Source: Raphanus sativus
Taxonomy: Eukaryota > Streptophyta > Magnoliopsida > Brassicales > Brassicaceae
Direction: 5' to 3'
DNA: 64,000 nucleotides
Assembly: GCF_000801105.2 (NCBI RefSeq)
Contig: NC_079515.1
Span: forward strand, 38,945,920 to 39,009,919
Shown here: piece after piece, positions 34,804-45,488 of the stretch
Layout of the letters: every line of letters starts with the position of its first letter
Position numbering within the stretch: position 1 is the first letter of the stretch
Notes under the pieces: model-generated
Seen by the model: the letters and a program-made list of their open reading frames with translations, nothing else
Databases searched by the model: none
Told to the model about the DNA's origin: nothing
Made by a program: the position numbers and the translations under genes

Positions 34804-37776
34804 CTAATCAGGAAGAATTTGCTCGTTGTCTGCATCTCCTTCTGTCTCAATGGTAGGCTTTGAAGGTCCACCAGCTCCAGGAGCTTGCTGCTTCTTGATA
34901 CCACTCACTATATCATCAATCCTCAGAAGCATACACGCCGCTTCTATAGCTGTCTTAAACGTTTGCGCCTTCACATTGTAAGCATCCCATATCTAATAAT
35001 CACAAAGCTCAAACTGTTAGTATCAAGAAACAATAGATTCACACCTGAAAGATAGTAAAAGTTATGTTTATTCTTGCCTTGCTCTCTTTCATGTCAGCTA
35101 TTGCACCAGTGTTTCCATCAATTCCAGTCCAAGCATTCTCACCATTTGCGTGCTAATACCAAAAAAAAAAAAAAAAATCAATCGATCAATGAAAATGATT
35201 CAGAATCATAGAATGGCAGATAATGAGAAAACAATCGAAGACGAATGATACCTTTCCTTGCAGTGCAGTCATAGTTCTGATCACGTTAACTCCACAGTTC
35301 TGAGCTAATGTACGTGGGATAGCCTCAAAAGCTATAGCAGCTGCTTCATAAGGCCACTGTTTCAAAACGAATCATAATTAGAGGCCACATTGGACTTTGA
35401 AATGATCTTAACTTAAGCGGTAAAACCTAAGCACAACCTTTTCGATTCCCTCAATTGTAGCACTCTTCTGTTTTAAAGTGGCAGAAACGGTTAACTCAGT
35501 GGCTCCTCCACCAGGAACAAGCTTTGGGTTCTTGATGATGTTTCTTGAAACAGACATGGCATCCTGTAGTAAGTATGTACCAAAGCATTAATGATAATGA
35601 CTGACAGAAGACAGTAAAATATCAATCACGCACCTGAAGATTCCTCTCCACTTCATTGAGAAGATCTTTACTTGGTCCTCTTAAGAGCACAGTACATGCT
35701 TTGGGCTCTTTGCAATCAACAACGAAGGCAAAGAAGTCGTCTCCTATTTTCTTGACCTCAAACAAGCCAGCGCCTGTACCAACATCAGACTCTTGAAGTT
35801 CATCAGGCCTGTTCACAATCACAGCTCCACACGCCTTAGCAATCCTGTTGTTGTCCGTCTTTCTCAGCCTCCGGATTGCACTAACCCCGGCTTTGCTGAA
35901 ATAGTGACATGCTAAGTCGCTAAGTCCCTTCTCTGTGATCACTAAATCGGGTTTGAACTTTAGAATCTGCACGCAGATGTTCTCGATGTACTCCTCTTCA
36001 AGTTTCAGCAGAACTTCCCAGTCTTCTTCTCTGACCAACTCAGCGTTGGTTTGGTTTTCACCTTTCTTGTACTCAAGGGGACAGTCAAGAAGAATAATCC
36101 GTGGGTTGACAATCTTTCTCTTCATTTTACCGGGAGCGACAACGTCTTTGTTGAACATAACTCCTTTGAGAACCTTGGAGTCTTCCAATTGACCACCGGG
36201 GACCTTCTCAACCTTGATGTATTTTTTGATATCCACCTCCCTTAATCCTTGTCCAAGATCAACACCAACAGTAGTAGTGGCATCAATAGCCAAATCCTAA
36301 AAGAGCAACATAATGTGTTTGTATAAGTGTATAGTGGTTTATCATCTAGTCTAGAAAACAAAAAAACAATATATGGTAAAAGCAAGCCATGTGACATAGA
36401 AGGAAATAACTTGAAAAGTTGAAGTACTCACAGCAATAAGATCACCAAACTGGCTAGTGAATTTTGTTCCTATGCAGCTTTTGACTAAGCCTAGTACTGT
36501 TTCACCTGCGATACAGATAAACATTCTTGTATCAGTAACCATGAGGGAAAAGCGCAACTTACATGAACGAAAAGTCCTTCCACCCTTGGCTGAAAAATTA
36601 TCAAAAACAAAAGTACAAGTGGACTTACGGTCATTGACATCGACTGGCATAGCAATTTTGTCGAGAACAGCGATAGCATCCTCAAGAGCCTTGTTATAAG
36701 CTGCAGAGAAGGAAACATTTCTTCAATGGAAATAGTAAACAAAGTAAAACACAGTGGAGTTGTGAAAAATTATACGAGAGTAGTATACCACGGCAGATGA
36801 CTGTGGGATGGTAACTCTTCTCAATAAATGCTTCAGCAACATGTAACATTTCACCAGCTGTTGAAAAAAAACAAAATCAGTGACAGTAAAAACAGCAGAA
36901 AACAAGTGACCATTTACACTCTTTCATGCAAGCCCCTAGTGGCAGAGAATAACCTCAATAAAAGAAACATAAGATATAATGAACATACCAAGAACAATAA
37001 CAGATGTAGTCCCATCACCAACTTCTTCGTCCTGTGTACGGCTCAACTCAATCATAGACTGCAATCAACCAAAGGTAAAAAGAAACCAGATCATAAAAAG
37101 GAACAATGAGAAAGGCAACAAGAAGGTTCAAGACAGGGAAGAAACAAAACCTTAGCAGCAGGGTGAGCAACATCAAGTTCACGCAAAATAGCATTCCCAT
37201 CATTGGTAACAACAATTCCTGTACAAAAAACAACTTAGGATCCACGCAACCCACCCCCATATATATAGCAAAAACTTATTTAGGCTTCACGCATAGCTAA
37301 CTCTTTACACTGATATACAAATCTGTTGATACTGGATCTTTGAAAAGGTATGAACTTTAACCTAATCTCCGTTCTCTTATTATAAGATCTATAAACAGTA
37401 ATAAGAAGATGGAAAAGTAAGTACCTCCACCAGCATCGAGAAGCATCTTTAACATAGAGCGAGGACCCAATGTGGTGCGGATGATATCAGCCACAGCCTG
37501 TTAAAATCGAACCAAGAACTGGTGGTGAAGCTATGATCCAAAGTAGCAACATTTTTAAACACACAAAAAGGAAAGGACTTTTGTTACCTTAGAAGCTTGG
37601 ATATTACCATGGTGAACCTTTGTTCCAGATTCACGCTTCAACGAATCCTCTGAACATTACACCAACGAGTAGGGTTAACTACTAAGAGACTAAAAAAGCT
37701 GATTCGAGATTCATAGAGACGAGATCTGAAGGAGAAGAAGAAGATGCTTACTGAGAACGAGAACAGGGGCGTTCAT
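34804..37776 (-). CDS. CCT3: T-complex protein 1 subunit gamma (chaperonin CCT3)
   Basis: Subunit of the cytosolic group II chaperonin TRiC/CCT that folds actin, tubulin and other proteins with ATP. Thirteen exons on the minus strand: 37752-37776, 37588-37649, 37425-37497, 37151-37218, 36989-37058, 36789-36857, 36629-36700, 36432-36505, 35634-36296, 35438-35563, 35252-35356, 35078-35152, 34804-34992; 556 residues in one frame. Motifs include IRTTLGPRSM-type start of the equatorial domain, GNAILRELDVAHPAAK, QDEEVGDGTTS (ATP-binding GDGTT), an apical domain with KIVNPRIILLDCPLEYKKGENQT and ITEKGLSDLACHYF, VPGGGATEL, and the GNTGAIADMKE segment; it ends NEQILPD. Intron 12 has a GC donor (AAG|GCAAGA) in place of GT. 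In Arabidopsis CCT3 is At5g26360, near STP13, not in the chromosome 3 interval that matches the rest of this window. The start is the family's usual short MNAPVLVL exon. Confidence 0.95.
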
Positions 37777-39090
37777 ATCTACGACGATCTAAGGGAATGA
37801 CGGAGATTCCGAGCGGCGACGGAGCAAATTCGAAAAGAGTGGAAGATGGTGGATTGGAGGCTACTACTGCTTCGCGGCTCTCACTCTCTTTTTAGTTTTC
37901 AGGTTTTGTAAAGCCCATCAACTCTATTCTCATTTAGCCCATTAGCTTACAAGCCCATAAGGCCTATATGTGTTTGTTTTGTTTTTCATGGCTTTAATTT
38001 TCATAACAAAACCATTTAGAAACTACTTTTACTACTAGTACATGTACATCTTTTTTTTTTGGTGAGATTTGTAACAATTTTGAGATATCTGACATTTTCT
38101 GGCTCTGCTATATATGTTACTGTTTAAAACTTAGCACTTATGAGAGTATAGTATAGTTCCAAGTTGGAACTTTCAAACTATATATGTGATTGTTCATAAA
38201 TTAGCTGTGCTGACTTTTTGATTAGGCAGACTTTTACATTGTTTATGATTTCTTAAGTTACGAGTATAATTTGCAAAACTGGAGGAAAATAATAATTGAA
38301 TTGTATAGATGTAAATGATTATTGAATTTTGTTTACACAATATCAACACTTGTGATATATTTGGAGTGTGGAATTAGATAGAGTCCCTTAGATAAGTTTG
38401 GAGCTGTATTTATTGAGTTTATCTGGAGTTTGGAGCTGTTAGGCCATCTCTTTTTATGTTCCTTTCAACTGCGAATAATAGATCCACTTTTTGTGTGTGT
38501 CATATTTATGCTAACATTGTATTAATTTTAGAGTTTATACTCAAGTCTTGTTTTTTATCCTTATATGAATTAAGTTCAGTGGATTAAAAATATGGATACA
38601 CCTAAAACCCCCAGCAACAAATCATATGATAATCAGAAACCAACAATACATTTCGGTCAAAAACAAAAGACAAATGGAAAATGTCAATATCATTCAAGTT
38701 TTTTAAATCAATCAACCAAATTAAACAAACCGTCGTAAATAAAATTAATGAAACCATATGTTATATATCATTTACTAAAAAGAAGAACGTGAATTTTGAT
38801 TATTTATTGAGTTTTTACTAGTTGGAAAGTTAGATTGAAGTCTTACCTACTTTTAGTGTATTTGATTTGACGAGAGGACTTGTTTTTTAGTAAATAAAAA
38901 GAGAGAGGGACGCCATTGAAAGCAGAGTAGTACATCACGTTAAAAGCTAGAGAGATCAAAACCAAACAAATATTTAAAGCAACAACGTGAAGCACTTGAA
39001 ACAAGATTGAGATATAACCAAACCAAACCCTATCCCTTCTACTTCTAGGCGTTTTACTTCGGCGGTTTTGGCGGCTGCTGAAGGCTTCCA
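37777..39090. other. CCT3 promoter and intergenic DNA
   Basis: Upstream of CCT3 several AGCCCA(T) boxes occur (aaagcccatc, tagcccatt, aagcccataa; 37910-37965), typical of plant housekeeping and growth-related promoters. The rest is AT-rich with no supported gene. Confidence 0.55.
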
Positions 39091-39402
39091 ATGAGCAGAA
39101 ACATCAACATCGTTGGCGTTTGCCAGAGCAACAGCGGTTACTATGGCTATGGCTATGGAGGAGGATACGTGGAGAAGAGACAGTTGTTCCTAAAGAGCTA
39201 CCAGTTCTCGAGGAAACAGAGCTTGACTGAGAAGATCAAGAGATCTGTGGGGAGAGTAGTGAAGAAAGTTGTCTGGATGAAGTTGAAATCTGCTCGGAGA
39301 CTGAAACGCGTTGTTTGGTCGCGTCTCAAAACGGCGTTTTTCTACCACCATAGACGTTTCTTTCGTCTCCTTCGCCCAAACAAGCACTCCTCCTGCTTCT
39401 AG
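39091..39402 (+). CDS. Small basic protein of unknown function
   Basis: 103 residues, no recognised family. The N-terminus is Gly/Tyr-rich (SGYYGYGYGGGYVEKR). The middle and C-terminal parts are strongly basic and amphipathic with alternating hydrophobic and Lys/Arg positions (KIKRSVGRVVKKVVWMKLKS, LKRVVWSRLKTAFFYHHRR), ending HSSCF. The W-M/S-K/R-LK pattern appears twice, suggesting an internal duplication or a membrane-surface helix. Its balanced codon use and clean start and stop, in a region where neighbouring DNA is AT-rich and closed, support a real gene. It lies between CCT3 and the germin-like gene. Function is not inferable; association with nucleic acid or membranes would be a guess. 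Confidence 0.6.
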   Translation: MSRNINIVGVCQSNSGYYGYGYGGGYVEKRQLFLKSYQFSRKQSLTEKIKRSVGRVVKKVVWMKLKSARRLKRVVWSRLKTAFFYHHRRFFRLLRPNKHSSCF

Positions 39403-40351
39403 TATCCTAAGTCTCGATCTCTTCTCTCTTTTTTTTTCATTCGTTTGTGTGTGCATTAGTTTGCTGCTTGCTCATGTTGTTAATTCACTAAATAATCTTT
39501 GTTACGAATATATAAATACTATGCTTGCGGATTGTGAATTGTGATCATGTATTAGATTTTTATTCTAGATTTTGTAAAAGAGTTATCAAGATTTTGATTT
39601 TGATTAGGATACGAAAGATCATGCAAGAAACGTGAACTGAGTTTGCTCGTAATTGTTTAATCCATTTATTAAATCATAGTCATTAGTCACAAACGCAATA
39701 ACGTAAACGAGTCATGTTCCTCCTTTTGTCGTAACTCTTTCCCAACAAATCAGTGATACGTAAACGAGTCCTTGTCTTATCAATTAAGTATATCCCTATA
39801 GCAGGCCTCAATAGGCCTAAATGTGGATCCATATAACATTCAATGGACCTGCGACTTCCGGTCTGCCATTTTTAATCCAAACCGGACCATTGATAACTAA
39901 CTGAAAGAGAAGTTAGCTAAACCGGATACACATTACGTGGTTGAGATATCTTGGAAATAAAAACTATACATTAACGATAAATAGACTAGGAACCAACTTA
40001 TTCCTTGTCACCAATCTAATCATTGTCGGTTACGTGTTTATAAATATTTTTTGACCTTTGTCTCTTTCTTGTTATTCTTCTCTCTCCTTGCTAATGTCAC
40101 ATTTGCCAGGGCTGCCTAAAATAATTATAGATTATACTCTTCTCAACTACTTCTAGTTTTGTTACATTTCATGAATTATAAGACTTCCAAAATCCAATCA
40201 TTGGACACAAATCTTCATATATTCCATTGATATTTTTTTATAGTCAAAGTTAAATCATTAGAAAAGTCTTTGGTAAAAAAGCAGTTTGCTTGATCTCATT
40301 TCAGTTCTCAAGATCTTACCCCATATCAGAATACATTTTTAATTGAGACCA
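39403..40351. other. Intergenic DNA
   Basis: Non-coding and AT-rich. Near 40288 and 40330 are blocks (atttcagttctcaag, aattgagacc) that recur rearranged at 42771-42811, evidence of shared older repeat DNA on both sides of the Helitron cluster. Confidence 0.5.
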
Positions 40352-40463
40352 CTAGATTTTGACCCGCCCTTAAAAGGGCGGGTATATTTTTTGTTTTACA
40401 TTTTTTTATAAATTTAATTTTTATATTTATGTTTTATTTACGTTTTTTTCATTATATAATATA
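40352..40463 (-). mobile_element. Helitron 3' half (minus orientation)
   Basis: The minus strand ends with hairpin ACCCGCCC..GGGCGGGT then CAAAATCTAG (CTAG at 40352-40355) followed by T. The sequence after the hairpin is the inverse of the 3' half of the element at 40464-40674. No own 5' end; it abuts the next element's TC start. Confidence 0.65.
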
Positions 40464-40674
40464 TCAATATACTAAAACAGGAATATGACCTATTGATATA
40501 TGTGTGGTCAAATTATTTTACGATAATTATTAAAACCTCTTATTAATTATTTAAAAGAAATATTATACAAAGAAAGTATAAATATGATTAAAAACATAAA
40601 TATAAAAATTAAATTTCTAAAATATGTAAAACAAAAAAATATACCGACTCTTTTAAAGACGAATCCGAATCTAG
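40464..40674 (+). mobile_element. Small Helitron, 211 bp, plus orientation
   Basis: Starts A-TCAATATACTAAAACAGG at 40464 and ends with a mutated hairpin (ataccgactcttttaaagacg) then aatctag (40671-40674) followed by T. Interior shares catattgatatatgtgtggtcaaa-type sequence (differences allowed) with the elements at 40675 and 41502. Confidence 0.7.
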
Positions 40675-40878
40675 TCAATACTATTAAAATAGAAACATAA
40701 CATATTGATATATGTATGGTCAAACTATTTTAATACAATGATTAAAACCTCCTATTAATTATTTAAGAGAAAATGTTATACAATGAAAAACACAAATATG
40801 ACTAAAACATATAAATATAAAAATAAATTTCTAAAAGAATATAAAACTAAAAGTATAAAAAGGCGGGTCCAAATGTAG
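40675..40878 (+). mobile_element. Small Helitron, 204 bp, plus orientation, directly following the previous one
   Basis: Starts TCAATACTATTAAAATAG at 40675, immediately after the CTAG of the previous copy, so the two are arranged tail to head with no spacer. Ends ggcgggtccaaatgtag (40878), where CTAG has become GTAG. Confidence 0.65.
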
Positions 40879-41292
40879 AAATCTATTTAAAACCGTTAAA
40901 CTAAAATCTGTAGAATATCGGATCATGATCATAATTTTTAATTTTAATTTTAGTTGTTTAGTTTTAGTTTTAATTTTATTTTTTAAAGAAACATAATTTT
41001 TATGTTTGTGTGTTTGTATAATCATATTATGTATGATATGAATTTAATAGAATAGATAAGTTTTGTAAGTATGTACATGTATCATATGGTAAGGCTTGGT
41101 CCTTTTGTCAATATTCAATCCAAATTATTTGTTTTTTTATTTGAACACAAAAACAGGAACATAGGGAAGTTACGAACGGTTAACAATATTCGAAGCTCAG
41201 ATTATCGTTTCATATGCCGAGGGAAGTTACGAACGGTTAACAATGCTCTAAAGGACCTTTAATTAATTGGTCATACAGGAGAATTAATAGAA
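40879..41292. other. Spacer within the Helitron cluster
   Basis: AT-rich, no gene. Contains a 17-bp duplication gggaagttacgaacggt (about 41164 and 41220) followed by taacaat, and just before 41293 the sequence ttaattggtcat..gaattaatagaatagatt, which recurs at 42736-42771. Confidence 0.5.
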
Positions 41293-41502
41293 TAGATTTT
41301 GACCCGCCCTTAAAAGAGCGGGTAAATTTTTTGTTTTACATCTTTTAAAAGTTTAATTTTTATATTTGTGTTTTTAATTATTTTTGTTTTTAATTTGTAA
41401 AATATCTTTTTAAAATTATTTATAAGAGGCTTTAATAATTATATCAAAATAGTTAGACCACACATATATCAATATGTCATGTTCTTGTTTTAATAATATT
41501 GA
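41293..41502 (-). mobile_element. Small Helitron, about 210 bp, minus orientation
   Basis: On the minus strand, 5' A-TCAATATTATTAAAACAAG at 41502 and 3' hairpin ACCCGCTC..GGGCGGGT then CAAAATCTAT at about 41293 (CTAG changed to CTAT). Same family and length as the copies at 40464 and 40675. Confidence 0.65.
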
Positions 41503-43349
41503 TATTTTTGGTAACTATATTAAATATGTCAAATTGCATAACTATACACTTGTATCATATGCATTTCAAAAGTTATTTTTAAACTATATTCCTAAAGTTT
41601 GCAACATATTATATTTTCTTATTAATTACCTAAAATAATTATTCAAAAATACATGTATCCTAAAAACCTGATTTAGAATCAACCCAAAAATCAAAGTCTC
41701 ATACTCTAGAAGACCTGACTTATATACTTGAACGGATCTTAAAATGTTATATCCAAAAAACCAATATCAAATCCAGCCGTCACTGAAAACCGAATTTGTT
41801 TTTGAAAAATGTTTGAAAAATAAATCTTAATATATATATACACGTAAATGGGTTAATATGATCTTCACTAATTTTAAGTAAAATCACATTTAATAAATAT
41901 TTTTTAATCAAATAACCTATTTAAAATCCGTTAAATTGAATTAATTTATATGAATATTTAGTTCTATTAAGAGTCCACTTAAACTCTGTTAAATTTTATT
42001 TTAATATTATGTATTTTTTAATTGATAAATTTAATGTCTATGTAAAATATTTAAAATTTGAATAAATTAATTTTTGGTTGAATAAATTTCAATTTTTGGG
42101 TGAGATGTAAGTTATATTGTTGTAGTATGATAATGAATTTTGAAAAAAAATATTATAAATAACATTTAAAAATTATTGTAGAGTACACGTTTATTGTTGC
42201 AGTTATTTTCAAAAGAATCGGGACAGTTTTCACTTCACAAAGCTTAAGTCATCGTCATCATCATCTCAAATGAAGTTTGGCCATAGAATTTTTTTGCCCC
42301 GACATGGATTGCGTCTTCACCGTGAGACATCTGTCACTTGCTTGCACCAAATGCAGCATTTTAGGATGATAACTGGAAAAAAAGTGGAAGAATTTGTGAC
42401 AGGCAGGCACCTTAGGATTGTCTTAAAACAGAGTATTTTTGTCATCATCTAAATTATCATTATGCTCAAAACCAACCTAACCATTTTGACCGTTCACCCA
42501 AAGAGAACATTCGCTGCATAATCCTTTATTGTAAAAGCGAAGAGTTACTTTCACCTGTGAGAATGATTAAAATAAATCAATGAATACATGTTATGATGAA
42601 AAAAACGTAACCATTTTGTTACAGAAAAAAACGTAACCGTTTTTGTTCGTTAGAAATAGAACATGGTTAGTATTTAAATAAGATATTGCTATATTTTATG
42701 CAGTTATTTTTTTAAGTTAGATCAAACCTTTTATTAATTGGTCATGCTGAAGAATTAATAGAATAGATTACTCAATTAAATTTTCAATTGAGACCATTTC
42801 AGTTCTCAAGGTGAAATCAATTCCTATATAGGAATTTTTTGTGTTTACCTAATATAACGTAAAATTAATTACATATAATCGTTAAAGAAATATCAAAACT
42901 TATGAATTATAGATTCAGCAAAAGTGTAAACATATAATCTTGTCCAAAAGAAAAAAAAAATCTTGTATAATTCTGCATCTGCCCAAATGCAACCAATTCA
43001 CATATCACACCAAAAATGGATTTGTCTTCTTTTGTAACATCATCGTCAGAGCCGTAAAGACGTAGGTCCATGTACAGAGCATCTGTTTATGTGGTTAAGC
43101 AGGAGCTGCCCATTAAGCAGAGTTGTGATATTTTCCTGTTTTAAATGAAAACGCAGAATAAAACCATGTGCTTTAAGAATCTTTCACACTCTCTCTATCA
43201 TTTTATAAACACCATGCCTTCTCTTCAACATCATCATCATTACAGTGTTTCCTTATCTCTGTACCCTTTGAGGCAAAAACAAAACTCCTCTTCTATTCAT
43301 CATCATTGCTCTAAGACAACATCAAACCCTATCCTTAATAGAACCAGAG
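41503..43349. other. Intergenic DNA
   Basis: AT-rich with old repeat fragments (41640-41790 has MITE-like ccgaa/ccaa motifs), a micro-insertion at 42598-42638 and the 42736-42811 duplicate noted above. The right end, from about 43145, is the likely promoter and leader of the next small gene; a second open frame there (from 43145 or 43214) is His/Ser-rich and overlaps the gene's start in another frame. Confidence 0.45.
42598..42638. mobile_element. Micro-insertion with 15-bp duplication
   Basis: gaaaaaaacgtaacc at 42598-42612 is repeated at 42624-42638, enclosing attttgttaca (11 bp). Confidence 0.5.
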
Positions 43350-43679
43350 ATGCTGCAGATTGTAGGCAAGTATCGGTGGAGACAATCATGCCGTTACAAG
43401 AAGCTAACGAATCAACATGAGAACTTAACTACATTGCCACCAACAACAACAAGGTCGACTAAAAGACAGAACTCGGGGAAGAAGAACGAGATTCGAGCAA
43501 AAGGGTTTAGACTAAACCGATCAAGAAAGCTGGTTCTTAAGGCATTAGCTTTTCCTAGAAGATTATTTAACATTTATGTGCGTATCACAAATAAGATGAA
43601 CAGAGAAGGTTTATATCCTAATCTTGTTTTTTCTTCTCATTGGGGTTTCCCTCTGAACTCGAGAGGTGGGTTCTGTTAG
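43350..43679 (+). CDS. Small basic protein of unknown function
   Basis: 109 residues from the ATG at 43350, unrecognised. Arg/Lys-rich throughout: N-terminal KYRWRQSCRYKK, a Thr-rich middle, then GFRLNRSRKLVLKALAFPRR, an NIYVRITNKMNREG helix and a C-terminus with PNLVFSSHWGFPLNSRGGFC. The block from GFRLNRSRKL to SSHWG looks conserved-protein-like rather than random. An overlapping frame (43145-43420) could be part of the same gene if an intron or different start is used; I see no clear splice pair. The position between CCT3 and the germin-like gene has no Arabidopsis equivalent that I can name. Confidence 0.5.
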   Translation: MLQIVGKYRWRQSCRYKKLTNQHENLTTLPPTTTRSTKRQNSGKKNEIRAKGFRLNRSRKLVLKALAFPRRLFNIYVRITNKMNREGLYPNLVFSSHWGFPLNSRGGFC

Positions 43680-44172
43680 AGAGAAGAGTTCAGCTTCTTA
43701 TTAATCATACAAGAATGATACATAGAAATGTGAAGCCCACGATTACGTTACATACATACATACAATGTTCTTGTAACTTGCCGTGTTTATTAATTTGGAG
43801 AATAATGGAAACAGAGTTGAGAAATTTGTTCTTTCTTAATTTTCAGCTGAGCATGTAGATGAGTGATTCTAATTATATTCAAATCAATCTTGGTGAAACT
43901 TAGGTCAAGTTGGTAATAAAAATTAAGAAGGAGAAGAAATGATATCATAAAGAACAAAGAGAGTTTACAGAATATTTTAACTTGACAAAACAGATTGTAA
44001 TAATTTTAACTTGTCCCATTGTAATCAGTGGACCAAAAAAGTTACAGAATATCTACAACAATTACAAAACTTACAAGCATTTTTTTTTGCTTTTGTTTAG
44101 TAACTTACAATTTTGTATGTTCATTATTTGTTTATTATTATTGCATTATTAGGTCTTGTCTGAAACCTATAT

Positions 44173-44936
44173 TCATTTCTTGGCTGGGAATTTTCCCTTA
44201 ACCTTCTGAATCACCTGTGGTTCAACACCGAACGCCTTGGCAAGCAAGTCATCGGGAATAGGAGGGTTAGCACCAAACAGAGACGGTCCAACACTTTGAG
44301 TCCCAGGGTTCTGACTATCGAAAGCAGCAATCACGGAGGCAGGAGCATCGTTAGGGTTCTGCTGGAAATGGAGGAGAGCTCTTGGGAATACAAAGACGTC
44401 TCCCTTGTTGATGTGTTTGGAGATGAGTTTTCCAGTGGTGGTCAAGAAGCCGACGAAGAGACGTCCTTCGAGGACGAATATGGCTTCAGAAGCTCGGGGG
44501 TGAAGATGTGGCGGGTTGAGTCCACCAGGTGCGTAGTCGATACGAGACATGGAGGTACCCATCATGTTGAGGCCAGGGATTTTCTCAACGTTGCCTGCTG
44601 TAACGGCTGACCCCATTGCGGTGTTGGATGTGTCTGCAGGGGCGGCTAAGCCTATGTAGTAGAAATCATCTGGTGTTACTTGTGATGGGTCTTTGCATGC
44701 GTATCCGTTTACTTTGGTACCTAATAAGAAAAATATGACAAAAGTCAACGACAAAAACTATTAAGATTGGTTTAACCTAAAATGTTTATATCCCCTAAAT
44801 ATTAGATGCGGCCATGATAGAAAATACCTTTGAGATCAGCGACACAAAGATCTTGAAGCATGTTTGTTTCGGCGAAGGCCGTGTGGGCGGCCACAAGCAA
44901 GAGGGTAACAAAAAGTTGGGTCATGGAAGTTGCCAT
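44173..44936 (-). CDS. Germin-like protein, subfamily 1
   Basis: Two exons on the minus strand, 44828-44936 and 44173-44720 (107-bp GT-AG intron), give 218 residues. Signal peptide about residues 1-22 (MATSMTQLFVTLLLVAAHTAFA), then NMLQDLCVADL and, after the intron, KVNGYACKDP; the two cysteines form the germin N-terminal disulfide. The cupin core has germin box 1, PPHLHPRASEAIFVLEG (His, His, Glu metal ligands), and box 2, GDVFVFPRALLHFQQN, with the fourth ligand His; its usual PxG is PRA here. The end ..VIQKVKGKFPAKK is typical of subfamily 1. Germin-like proteins are secreted manganese cupins of the extracellular matrix, some with oxalate oxidase or superoxide dismutase activity; the activity of this one cannot be read from sequence. 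Position equals At3g05950. A TATA-like tttatatataat lies just upstream (about 45003). Confidence 0.93.
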
Positions 44937-45488
44937 TGTTGGTTGTTGTTGAGAAATGTGTTATTGATGAATTTCAGAAGATCATTTGACCTTGTTTCTC
45001 AATTTATATATAATGAGAAGAAGAGAAACCAATGGAGAAGAGATATACATGGAGGGGCCATAGGCTTGTTAATCAATTTTGTTTGCCATAATTAGGTTTA
45101 GGTGTTCTGATCGTTGGTTAAGATTTGGTAATGAAAAGAGGATAACCTGATACTCACCAATAAAAAACACCATTAGTCTCTAATAATCACCAAACTAGAA
45201 ATGAATTAAAGAAGGGATGATGATTTTGGTTGTGTGGTTATAGATCAAGAGTTTTTTTTTTTGTTCAGTTAAATCTTAACGGGCTAAAAGTGAATCAAAA
45301 CATAGAAATGAACCAAAAACTGAATTTCTCTATCCATACATTTGCATCATAACCGATTTTACCGTTGTCTGCGGCCGCTATTTTTACCGTATATAGCCTT
45401 CATGTCGAGCCCTTACAGGCCAACCTATATGCTAGTCAAGACTCAAGACTACTTTCTTATATTATTATGCTTTTTTTTTAATAAGATA
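44937..45488. other. Germin-like gene promoter and spacer
   Basis: Upstream region of the minus-strand germin-like gene with a TATA-like block near 45003. No other gene seen. Confidence 0.5.
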
